DNA of 11,166 nucleotides from Bacteroidales bacterium (GTDB lineage: Bacteria; Bacteroidota; Bacteroidia; Bacteroidales; UBA12077), in contig JASGMZ010000083.1 in NCBI GenBank assembly GCA_030156305.1, positions 1 to 11,166 of the forward strand. The letters are read 5' to 3'. The stretch's first letter is position 1, and the number at the start of each line of letters is the position of its first letter. Under the pieces are notes generated by a model, which saw only the letters and a program-made list of their open reading frames with translations, had not been told where the DNA came from and did not search any database. Below are positions 5,801-11,166 of this stretch, piece after piece. The position numbers and the translations under genes were made by a program.

Positions 5801-7458
5801 ATATCATTTACAATGGTATCATGATAATCAGCAAACCTTTCCCATCGGGGAATTTCATCATTTTGTATTTTATAATTAAATGCATTCATTACTCCTCCCA
5901 ATACCACTGCCTGATTATACAATAAACCACGTTGAAGAAATGGCAATATGTTACGAATAGCTTTTAAGGATAAACTGGAATATTTATCATCTTTTATACT
6001 TACTTTTTTAACATCTTCTAACTTGATGTTTTCTTTTAATTCATATTCTTTTGTATTTGTAAGCTTTTTAAAAAGCTTCTCGGAATCATCAAAAAAGTAA
6101 AAATCATGCCAGATATTATGATAATTATCTTTCCATCCCTCTTTACTAAATAATTTAGTTAATTGAGCTATAGTTGGGCAACCTTCCACTTTATCATCAT
6201 CATTATAATTAAAATTTTCATGCGATAATTGAATCAACTTCACAATATCAGCAAATTTTACGGTTGTTTTTTTAGTTTTTAGAAAATCAACAATAACTTT
6301 TTTCTGCTCAATGGGTAAAGGAATATTATTTCCGAATTTTATGGTGTTAACATATTGCCATGCTCTGAAAATTTCATAATCAGGATGTGAAATAGAAACC
6401 GGGGTTTTATTATTTTCATATCGACATTTACCAAGCAAACTTTTTTGAGAACGCAAGGGACGTTGATAAAACAAAACACTATCTTTATTATCAAATTTAA
6501 TGTTGTTATCGTTTATTTCAATTTTTCCTCCAAGATGATCATGCAATGATATTTTTTCGTACGAAGTTACCCGGGTTAATGTTTTATTAGCTTTTTCTCT
6601 TTCAACAACAATCTCCTCAACATCAACTCTATCCCTATTATTTTTGAGATATTCAATTTTTTTTGCATTTCTATTTCTATTTTTACTCCCATTAAGGAAA
6701 ACAACTTTTTGTTTTGTTACAAACACTTTATCTAATCCTAGTCTTGTGGCTTGTTTTTGCCATATTTTTTCAAATTCTTCAACATACATATCCCGTAATG
6801 TATATCTTCCTCTTATTCTTAAATCATCGCCATCCTCATTTCGGATATTTTTAAAAGATTCATTTTCATCAGGGTAAATGGAATAAAGATATTCTCCAAG
6901 GGTATTTCCATTTAATGCTTTTTTGGTATCATCAATCCCCACCATATCTTCTTTTCCGGCATATATTTTTCCTGTTTCTTTTTCTTTACGAGTACTTAAA
7001 AAACCACGATGCTGAATAATATGATACAAAAACCGGCCAAATTCCATTTTGGTCAATTCTCCATTTATTCCTTTGTACCGAAGCTCATACGGGTTAAGTT
7101 TTAACCATTGAATAAATTTCTCTGTTTGCGGAAAATGCCTTCCCTCACTTTTTTTATGTTTATCCCAATGCTTCCAAACCATCAATTGGTCATGTGTCAA
7201 TGGACACATACCCTGTTCAATAAGCAATTCGAGCAATTTAATTTTCCGCATTCTTCGCCGTGCAACCTGCCTTCGAGTTTGTCTGTTCTCTCTTCGCAAA
7301 GCATTTTTGGATTTTTCTCTTTCTTCACCCTCATTCATATTTACAACACCTTCGGGAAAAATCCTTACGCCACAATCATCAATTTTATTATTTTCTTTAT
7401 CTACAACAGCCCATCCAATGCTGTTGGTTCCGAGGTCGAGTCCTAATATTTTTGTCAT
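2884..7458 (-). CDS. cas9: Cas9 RNA-guided endonuclease (type II-C, large form with internal repeat insertion)
   Basis: Predicted 1524-aa effector that uses crRNA:tracrRNA to cut invading DNA. RuvC-I is ILGLDLGTNSIGWA with D8. The arginine-rich bridge helix follows at about 50-75 (ALRRENRQTRRQVARRR). The recognition lobe spans about 80-610. RuvC-II has E647 in RIAVEMGRE. The HNH domain (about 690-800) reads VQIEHIIPRSFSLDDSFANK, with H733, N747 and N756 at the spacing of SpCas9 H840, N854 and N863. RuvC-III is DDHRHHAVDA with H1166 and D1169. WED and PAM-interacting regions should occupy about 1180-1524. All nuclease residues are intact. Unusually, about 300 residues (858-1157) separate WGLN from KNRDDHRHH, where compact type II-C proteins have a short linker; most of this is a five-fold repeat. 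The start ATG gives the exact family N-terminus. No confident promoter was seen on the minus strand upstream. The PAM cannot be read from sequence. Confidence 0.98.
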   Translation of the reverse strand: MTKILGLDLGTNSIGWAVVDKENNKIDDCGVRIFPEGVVNMNEGEEREKSKNALRRENRQTRRQVARRRMRKIKLLELLIEQGMCPLTHDQLMVWKHWDKHKKSEGRHFPQTEKFIQWLKLNPYELRYKGINGELTKMEFGRFLYHIIQHRGFLSTRKEKETGKIYAGKEDMVGIDDTKKALNGNTLGEYLYSIYPDENESFKNIRNEDGDDLRIRGRYTLRDMYVEEFEKIWQKQATRLGLDKVFVTKQKVVFLNGSKNRNRNAKKIEYLKNNRDRVDVEEIVVEREKANKTLTRVTSYEKISLHDHLGGKIEINDNNIKFDNKDSVLFYQRPLRSQKSLLGKCRYENNKTPVSISHPDYEIFRAWQYVNTIKFGNNIPLPIEQKKVIVDFLKTKKTTVKFADIVKLIQLSHENFNYNDDDKVEGCPTIAQLTKLFSKEGWKDNYHNIWHDFYFFDDSEKLFKKLTNTKEYELKENIKLEDVKKVSIKDDKYSSLSLKAIRNILPFLQRGLLYNQAVVLGGVMNAFNYKIQNDEIPRWERFADYHDTIVNDILAIIKENNKQGEAIEKIKKYLSNPENHYGFEKDDPAFKKLYHHSQEIEDKEKSDKISEIENLRNPIVQRAVQEMRRMVNELLEKYGRFDRIAVEMGREMKLSKKGRQDVSRMIQQNFKANENVREILKEYQLVPSRQNIQKVLLFNEIHGKAGKVVCPYTGKTLNISDLLGNENKVQIEHIIPRSFSLDDSFANKTICDAKFNQLKGNLTPYQFYQKNNDKKLWGAASWEEIEQRAYSVLPFNKAKRFTTRKTEWKTEEFISRQLNDDRYISKKTKEILSEVCNEILVMPGKVTADLRRLWGLNNILQPTIGLPDDEFDIDHERDINYWAVTDEKRNIKKLYPMNNPRPDVAAEETVVTGYVTKNKFKAHRLNLEFEAPEIPDGKYYVKFQVSKPLKTLRQYVDKPDYSDDEIILRGMINRSKFNHDSLKRRIDAPKNIDDGSYWAKFKITEKRFEEPQKNKRPENKNGICLFGKVKNHVFTSYIYQCETDLDDGQYWVLLDLDFENIEFIATKNEKPEIENNQLLVLGDINEEGTFTALHDIQLQFNWNDKPGRYWAVLNILSEKPEFAAVENKPPKIENDEKLIEGKIWVDHKTGEIRFDPKKNRDDHRHHAVDAIAIALTDYNIINQLNRYNAQKDALEKGIATERPYFEEPWENFFQHAKEAANKILVSHHKDNTVTKKVSMIIEKNGKKYRSEGQAVRGQLHMATVYGRRETPGKGVAYHMRIPVERLDDNKINKIADNRVQGIIKYARQREKFITEQIKALKKDRAKAGDEEEKRIDEQVKLLEEENRQLYTLPNKKGDRVPIKKVRVRENLGNTEMLKPSENTNQYVNPRNNHHVMIYKDSEGQLRESIVTLWEAAERKNQGNPVYQLPNDGVEIVSTLEVNDMFLLGLDKEQTNDIRNLDKQILSKHLYRVQNLSSLDYTFRHHLASTVSNLDEKYRIQSFGAWEKVNPLKVKINQLGKITSV
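3985..4827 (-). repeat. Five tandem 53-58 residue repeats inside Cas9 (residues about 878-1158)
   Basis: Five units start near residues 878, 936, 994, 1047 and 1105 and are 58, 58, 53, 58 and 58 aa long. Each opens with a motif such as DINYWAV, DGKYYVKF, DGSYWAKF, DGQYWVLL or PGRYWAVL. Most units have a proline-containing middle. A glycine follows 30-32 residues after the first aromatic (G913, G970, G1027, G1082, G1141) in a hydrophobic-x-G-x-hydrophobic context. Sequence identity outside these positions is low, so the duplications are old. Strand-like alternation suggests small beta modules. Function unknown. Confidence 0.8.
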
Positions 7459-7570
7459 AACTTATCTATTTTTTTGTTTGATTAATATTTATATCTTTAA
7501 AAAGAACATTAAATTATAAAAATTTTCATAAAAACTTGGCATTTTAACTTAAAAATTATATATTTGGGTT
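7459..7570. promoter_or_regulatory. Divergent intergenic region between cas9 and the tracrRNA, with tracrRNA promoter
   Basis: On the plus strand CTTG (7535-7538), a 20-nt gap and TATATTTG (7559-7566, a perfect TAnnTTTG box) form a Bacteroidota-type promoter. The expected start is about 7571-7574, at the first bases of the anti-repeat. The rest is very AT-rich. I see no equally good promoter on the minus strand for cas9, nor a strong ribosome binding site before its ATG, which is normal for the phylum. Confidence 0.7.
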
Positions 7571-7645
7571 ATTACATCTTATCACAATAAGGCTATATGC
7601 CGAAGGATGTTAATCCTATACTCCCGCTTCGGTGGGAGTTTTTTT
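7571..7645 (+). ncRNA. tracrRNA of the type II-C system (about 75 nt)
   Basis: The anti-repeat is 7571-7588. ATTACATC (7571-7578) pairs with repeat bases 11-18 and CACAAT (7583-7588) with bases 1-6 (one G-U). Between them lie one G-U, one A-U and two U-U mismatches, making a small internal loop. Next comes AAGGCTATATGCCG, a nexus-like element with GGC/GCC stem (7591-7601) that closely resembles the CAAUAAGGC...GCCG of the Neisseria meningitidis tracrRNA. Then follows a hairpin AGGAT-GTTA-ATCCT (7604-7617). The end is an intrinsic terminator, ACTCCCGC-TTCG-GTGGGAGT (7620-7639), with seven Ts to 7645. It is transcribed away from cas9. The RNA should be cut with the pre-crRNA by RNase III and bind Cas9. 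Exact 5' end is inferred from the promoter. Confidence 0.9.
7620..7645 (+). terminator. Intrinsic terminator of the tracrRNA
   Basis: An 8-bp stem (7620-7627 with 7632-7639, one G-T pair) closes a TTCG tetraloop and runs into T7 at 7639-7645. It ends transcription before the B12 operon promoter, which begins 46 nt later. Confidence 0.92.
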
Positions 7646-7690
7646 AACACCACCCGGTTAAAAACTTTTCCAATTATTTTATTCGTATTT

Positions 7691-7721
7691 TTTGTATATA
7701 AAAATCTATCGCCTACATTTG
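7691..7721 (+). promoter_or_regulatory. Consensus Bacteroidota promoter of the B12 uptake operon
   Basis: TTTG (7691-7694), exactly 19 nt, then TACATTTG (7714-7721) match TTTG-N19-TAnnTTTG fully. The expected start, about 7726-7729, coincides with the first base of the riboswitch P1 stem at 7728, which supports both calls. Confidence 0.85.
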
Positions 7722-7727
7722 CATCAT

Positions 7728-7920
7728 GGTTATGGTTCTTAGTTAAATTAGCTAAGAGGGAACCGGGTGAGAATCCCGGACAGTTACCGCTGCTGTAAGC
7801 TCCATACCAAACTTTTTGTCCTTGAAAAGCCACTAATTCGTTCCCGGGTTATTTTCCGGTACGATTGGGAAGGCCGGCAAAAAGGGAGTAAGTCAGAAGA
7901 CCTGCCATAAACCATTTGCA
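7728..7920 (+). ncRNA. Cobalamin (B12) riboswitch aptamer
   Basis: The core reads GAGGGAACCGGGTGAGAATC and continues to a GTTACCGCTGCTGTAAG segment (7756-7799), including a CCGGG/CCCGG hairpin (7763-7767 with 7775-7779). A canonical B12 box, AGTCAGAAGACCTGCC, lies at 7891-7906. P1 forms between GGTTATGG (7728-7735) and CCATAAACC (7905-7913). Known members of the class bind cobalamin and switch off downstream uptake genes. The two genes that follow are BtuB- and BtuG-like, which fits. Confidence 0.95.
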
Positions 7921-8036
7921 TTTGTAGCTTTCGGATAAAAAGCGAAGGTGTATTAAACCACACCAACACATTTCCCTTTATATCCTGTTAGTTACAGATG
8001 ATTAAATCGATAAACCGGATTTAATTATTTGTGCTA
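7921..8036 (+). promoter_or_regulatory. Riboswitch expression platform and btuB 5' leader
   Basis: Candidate hairpins are GCTTT/AAAGC (7927-7943), GGTGT/ACACC (7947-7964) and a perfect 8-bp stem ATTAAATC/GATTTAAT (8001-8008 with 8018-8025) that ends 11 nt before the btuB ATG. None is followed by a T-tract, so control is more likely at translation initiation than by termination. No Shine-Dalgarno-like sequence is seen. The structural assignment is inference from base pairing by eye. Confidence 0.55.
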
Positions 8037-9950
8037 ATGAAGTTTTTAAGATTAACATTATTTTGTTTTCTGGCCGTTACACTCCCAGGTTTTGGAGTAG
8101 AACCGGCTGATGATTTGCCTGTAGATACCATTGCACTCAAAGAGGTACATATATCTGCTCAACGGATGAATCAATTTTCTACAGGGCTAAAAATATTTCC
8201 CATCGAAAAAGAGCTTATCGAAGAATACAAAACTCAATCGTTGGCTGAGTTGTTAGCCATGCACAGTCAGATATTTATCAAAAGCTATAGCAATGGTGGA
8301 GTTACAAGCCCCTCCACCCGTGGAAGCGGAGCTAATCATACAGCTATATTATGGAATGGATTTAATCTTCAGGATCCCATGAACGGAATGGCAAACCTTT
8401 CGCACATTCCCATGAGTTTTATAGATGAAATAGCGGTACAACAAGGCGGGTCGGGTGCATTATACGGAAGCGGAGCATTAGGCGGAGCCATTCATTTTAA
8501 TACAAATCCTTCATACAACAAAGGTTTTGAGATTAAAACCCATCAAAAATACGGTAGCTATCAAAATATTTTTAATGGCATTAATCTTAATTATAGCAAT
8601 AGCCATTTTTCTTCCTCATCCCGTTTATTCCGGCATACCTCACAAAACAATTACGATTATGAAAATATTGCCACTATCAACCGGCAAACCGAAGAGCTTG
8701 CCCATGCAAGCTATCAACGATTTGGTTTTTTGCAATCGTTAAAATATAAACTCAATAACCGGCAAGAAATAGCTTTTAATGGATGGTATCAAAAATCATT
8801 GAACGAATTACCGTCTACGATGCTTAATGTAAATCCAGGGCAAGAAAAACAAACAGACCAACATATAAGAATTACTGCAGGCTGGAGAAGGTCAGGCGAG
8901 CAGTCAACAACCATCATCAGAACGGCTTATTTAAAGGGTACAAATATTTATACAAATCCTGTAATTAACGATACAACAAATAATAAAACAAATTCTCTTA
9001 TTGCCGAAATTGAACAAAAATTTCAGCTGGGAAACCATCATTTAATTAACTTAGGGATTAACGAAACCTATGAGAAAGCCTCATCCGAAAACTACGGAGG
9101 AGAAAAATACAGAAACAGGGTTTCTTTTTTTACCTCTTACAAAATTTTCACCCTTAAAAATAAGCTTTCGTCAACGCTCAGTTTTCGAAACGAAATTATT
9201 GATAACTCCACTACTCCCATCACTTATTCGTTGGGTATAAAAGCCATCATCTTCGAATGGATGGCCCTAACCTCTAATTTTGCTAAAAATTACCGCATAC
9301 CAACATTCAACGAGCTTTACTGGGGCAATTGGGGTAATCCTGATCTGGAACCGGAAAAAGGGTTTAGCGAAGATATTGGGATAACATTACAGAAAAATTT
9401 TACAGTGCATCAGGCTCAATTTAATGTTACGGCTTTTAATAGTAATATTGATAACTGGATTATCTGGGTTCCCGACCATACGATTTGGACTCCAAAAAAT
9501 GTACAAAAAGTATGGTCGCGTGGAATGGAAAGTTCATTAAACTATTGTTTTACTTTAAACAAACTACAACTGCAATTCAATGCAAGCTACAATTATACCA
9601 AAACAACCAACGAAGCTAATAATCAGCTCAACAACAAACAGTTAATTTATGTTCCCCTCCATCAATACCACTGGGGGCTATGGGCAAAGTACAAAATGTT
9701 TGATATTAAATATAACGAATCGTATACCGGAAAAAGATACACCTCAGAAAATAACCAACAACAGGTTGATGCTTTTACGGTTGGAGATTTGCATCTGGGA
9801 ATGCGTTTCGATACAAAAATAATAACAGGAAAATTAACCTTTTCTGTACACAATATTTGGAACACATCGTACCAGGTAATGGCCTGGTATCCGATGCCTC
9901 TCCGAAATTATTCCATACAATTAACTATAAATTTTAACCACAAAAAGTAA
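8037..9950 (+). CDS. btuB: TonB-dependent outer-membrane cobalamin receptor (BtuB-like)
   Basis: Predicted 637-aa outer-membrane transporter, near the 614 aa of E. coli BtuB. MKFLRLTLFCFLAVTLPGFG is a signal peptide (about 1-21). DTIALKEVHISAQR (about 30-43) looks like the TonB box region. The plug domain (to about 155) has the family motifs PSTRGSGANHTAILWNGFNL and GGSGALYGSGALGGAIHF. The barrel follows, with FAKNYRIPTFNELYWG and NPDLEPEKG typical of late strands, and ends in the strand YSIQLTINF. It would take vitamin B12 or related corrinoids across the outer membrane using TonB energy. Substrate is assigned from the riboswitch directly upstream and the BtuG-like partner downstream; the protein alone would only say TonB receptor. 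An in-frame GTG at 8031 would add two residues, but the ATG at 8037 starts a cleaner signal peptide. Confidence 0.9.
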   Translation: MKFLRLTLFCFLAVTLPGFGVEPADDLPVDTIALKEVHISAQRMNQFSTGLKIFPIEKELIEEYKTQSLAELLAMHSQIFIKSYSNGGVTSPSTRGSGANHTAILWNGFNLQDPMNGMANLSHIPMSFIDEIAVQQGGSGALYGSGALGGAIHFNTNPSYNKGFEIKTHQKYGSYQNIFNGINLNYSNSHFSSSSRLFRHTSQNNYDYENIATINRQTEELAHASYQRFGFLQSLKYKLNNRQEIAFNGWYQKSLNELPSTMLNVNPGQEKQTDQHIRITAGWRRSGEQSTTIIRTAYLKGTNIYTNPVINDTTNNKTNSLIAEIEQKFQLGNHHLINLGINETYEKASSENYGGEKYRNRVSFFTSYKIFTLKNKLSSTLSFRNEIIDNSTTPITYSLGIKAIIFEWMALTSNFAKNYRIPTFNELYWGNWGNPDLEPEKGFSEDIGITLQKNFTVHQAQFNVTAFNSNIDNWIIWVPDHTIWTPKNVQKVWSRGMESSLNYCFTLNKLQLQFNASYNYTKTTNEANNQLNNKQLIYVPLHQYHWGLWAKYKMFDIKYNESYTGKRYTSENNQQQVDAFTVGDLHLGMRFDTKIITGKLTFSVHNIWNTSYQVMAWYPMPLRNYSIQLTINFNHKK

Positions 9951-9953
9951 AAA

Positions 9954-11036
9954 ATGATGAAAAAATTACATTTAATCGGATGGGCTATATTAAGCCTAAC
10001 AATTGCATTAATACTAAATTCTTGCGAAGATGATGATAACCCATATCCAACAGGAGTTTATACCGAGGGTGTTTTTATTGTAAACGAGGGCAACTCCACT
10101 TCCGGAGGGTCTGTAAGCTTTTACAGCTACCAGGGTGACACCGTTTCTAACCATATTTTTGAAAAGATAAACAACAGGCCTTTGGGCACTTTTGCTCAAT
10201 CGCTAACCAATTTTAATAATAAAGCTTTTATTGTTGTTAATGGTTCAAACAAAATTGAAGTCGTTGAACAACATAACTTTAACGAGGTAGCTACCATTAC
10301 AGGATTTGATTTACCGAGGTATTTTATACCCATAAATAGTGATAAAGGATATGTAACTCAGTGGGGAAATAATGGTGAAATAATAATAGTGGATTTGAAT
10401 AACTATGAAATATCAGACACTATTGAAGTTGGCACAGGGCCTGAAAAAATGTACTCTTTTTATAATAAAATTTATGTTGCCAATGGTGGAGGCCTGAGCG
10501 TAGATTCTACAATTTTTGTTATTGATGCTTCTTATGACAAAGTAGTAGATACTATTGAAGTGGGTCATAATCCCAAAGATATGGTTATTGATACAGAAGG
10601 TACCCTTTGGGTTTTATGTTATGGTTATGTTCAATATGGCGATGATTGGAGTGTTGTTTTTGAATCACCATCAGAGTTATACAAAATCAATACAAACAAT
10701 CATAACATTATAGATTCATACACCATAAGTGAATATCTACACCCCGAACATTTGGAAATCAGCCCGGATGGAAAATCGATTTATTATGGAGGTGGCTTTT
10801 CATTCGGAAATATTTATAAAATGAATATTAATGATACAGAGCTTCCTGCAAATCCATTTAGCGATAAATATTTTTACGGATTTAATGTTGATTGGAAAGA
10901 CGGAACATTGTTTGCATTGGAAGCCCCGGATTTCACCTCCAATGGATTTTTATACCGAATTCATCCTGATGGAACAATATTAGGTGATTATGAAGTAGGT
11001 ATTGGCCCCAATAGTGTAGGTATGAAGAAAAAATAA
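9954..11036 (+). CDS. Surface beta-propeller lipoprotein, BtuG-like cobalamin-binding partner
   Basis: Predicted 360-aa lipoprotein. The N-terminus has a hydrophobic signal and lipobox LNSC with acylated C24, followed at once by EDDD, an acidic run of the kind that sends Bacteroidota lipoproteins to the cell surface. The rest shows YncE/DUF5074-like propeller repeats, for example EIIIVDLNNYEISDTIEVG, STIFVIDASYDKVVDTIEVG and ELYKINTNNHNIIDSYTI, each followed by a next-blade start such as GPEKM or NPKDM. Known BtuG proteins of gut Bacteroides are seven-bladed propellers that cap BtuB and bind B12 very tightly. The gene begins 3 nt after the btuB stop, so it is in the same riboswitch-controlled transcript. 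A start 3 nt later (MKKLHL) is equally possible. Other corrinoid or heme specificity cannot be excluded. Confidence 0.82.
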   Translation: MMKKLHLIGWAILSLTIALILNSCEDDDNPYPTGVYTEGVFIVNEGNSTSGGSVSFYSYQGDTVSNHIFEKINNRPLGTFAQSLTNFNNKAFIVVNGSNKIEVVEQHNFNEVATITGFDLPRYFIPINSDKGYVTQWGNNGEIIIVDLNNYEISDTIEVGTGPEKMYSFYNKIYVANGGGLSVDSTIFVIDASYDKVVDTIEVGHNPKDMVIDTEGTLWVLCYGYVQYGDDWSVVFESPSELYKINTNNHNIIDSYTISEYLHPEHLEISPDGKSIYYGGGFSFGNIYKMNINDTELPANPFSDKYFYGFNVDWKDGTLFALEAPDFTSNGFLYRIHPDGTILGDYEVGIGPNSVGMKKK

Positions 11037-11037
11037 A

Positions 11038-11164
11038 TAGTGGCTATAAGAAAACGTCAATAACTGCGTTACGCTCGCATTGGCAATTAGTCATTTACGT
11101 CAGTAAACTCCTGGCTGACAATTCTTCGCAAGCCTTGTTCTTGACGTTTTTTATTACGCCACTA
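11038..11164. repeat. 127-bp imperfect palindrome (MITE-like element or bidirectional terminator)
   Basis: The element starts 1 nt after the lipoprotein stop. Its ends, TAGTGGC (11038-11044) and GCCACTA (11158-11164), are perfect inverted repeats. Inside them AAAACGTCAA (11051-11060) pairs with TTGACGTTTT (11141-11150), and the centre is a TTTAC-GTCA-GTAAA hairpin (about 11094-11107). The arms between are only partly complementary. The right arm ends in six Ts (11147-11152), so it could also stop transcription. It holds no gene. Confidence 0.65.
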
Positions 11165-11166
11165 AA

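Noticed and set aside
5441..5925. Plus-strand open frames antisense to cas9 (also at 3989, 6644, 7108 and 7260)
   Set aside because: All lie wholly within cas9 or its start region on the opposite strand and show no domain; they are shadows of AT-rich coding sequence.
7951..7966. Stretch TTAAACCACACC resembling the CRISPR repeat end, possible second anti-repeat
   Set aside because: Only about 8 nt match, and it pairs locally as GGTGT/ACACC in the riboswitch expression platform.
7582..7969. Minus-strand open frames upstream of the B12 operon (83 and 61 codons)
   Set aside because: They lie on the reverse of the tracrRNA and the cobalamin riboswitch, which explain the sequence fully.
8031..8036. 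GTG start for the TonB receptor at 8031
   Set aside because: The ATG two codons later begins a standard signal peptide; the longer form adds only two residues.

Overview
The window looks like a low-GC chromosome segment of a member of the Bacteroidota. The evidence is threefold: several promoters match the TTTG-N19/20-TAnnTTTG form typical of that phylum, the CRISPR system is type II-C with a very large Cas9, and a TonB receptor/surface lipoprotein pair of BtuB/BtuG type is present. I cannot name the genus from the sequence.

Left two thirds (1-7645), a type II-C CRISPR-Cas locus. All cas genes lie on the minus strand in the order cas9 (2884-7458), cas1 (933-1823), cas2 (590-928), then a leader (429-589), then an array of identical 36-bp repeats with six complete 29-30 bp spacers (1-428) that is cut by the left window edge. 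The system is completed by a short tracrRNA gene on the plus strand (about 7571-7645), divergent from cas9. Its anti-repeat pairs with the 5' half of the crRNA repeat, and it ends in a UUCG-loop terminator. Cas9 is long (1524 aa) because about 300 residues sit between the HNH side and RuvC-III. Most of that stretch is five tandem 53-58 residue repeats with a G-x-Y-W signature.

Between cas9 and cas1 sits about 1 kb of foreign material (1845-2870): a RAYT-type (REP-associated tyrosine transposase) gene with REP-like hairpins upstream, inside the coding region and at its 3' end. The RAYT gene is itself broken just before its HUH motif by a 309-bp cassette with perfect 11-bp terminal inverted repeats. 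That cassette carries a single 87-aa GIY-YIG nuclease gene. Removing the cassette plus one 3-nt flank restores the RAYT reading frame exactly. This is the most novel-looking structure in the window.

Right third (7646-11166), a vitamin B12 uptake operon on the plus strand. A consensus Bacteroidota promoter (7691-7721) starts transcription at the P1 stem of a cobalamin riboswitch (about 7728-7920). The riboswitch controls a BtuB-like TonB-dependent receptor (8037-9950) and, 3 nt later, a BtuG-like surface beta-propeller lipoprotein (9954-11036). A 127-bp palindromic, MITE-like or terminator-like sequence (11038-11164) closes the operon.
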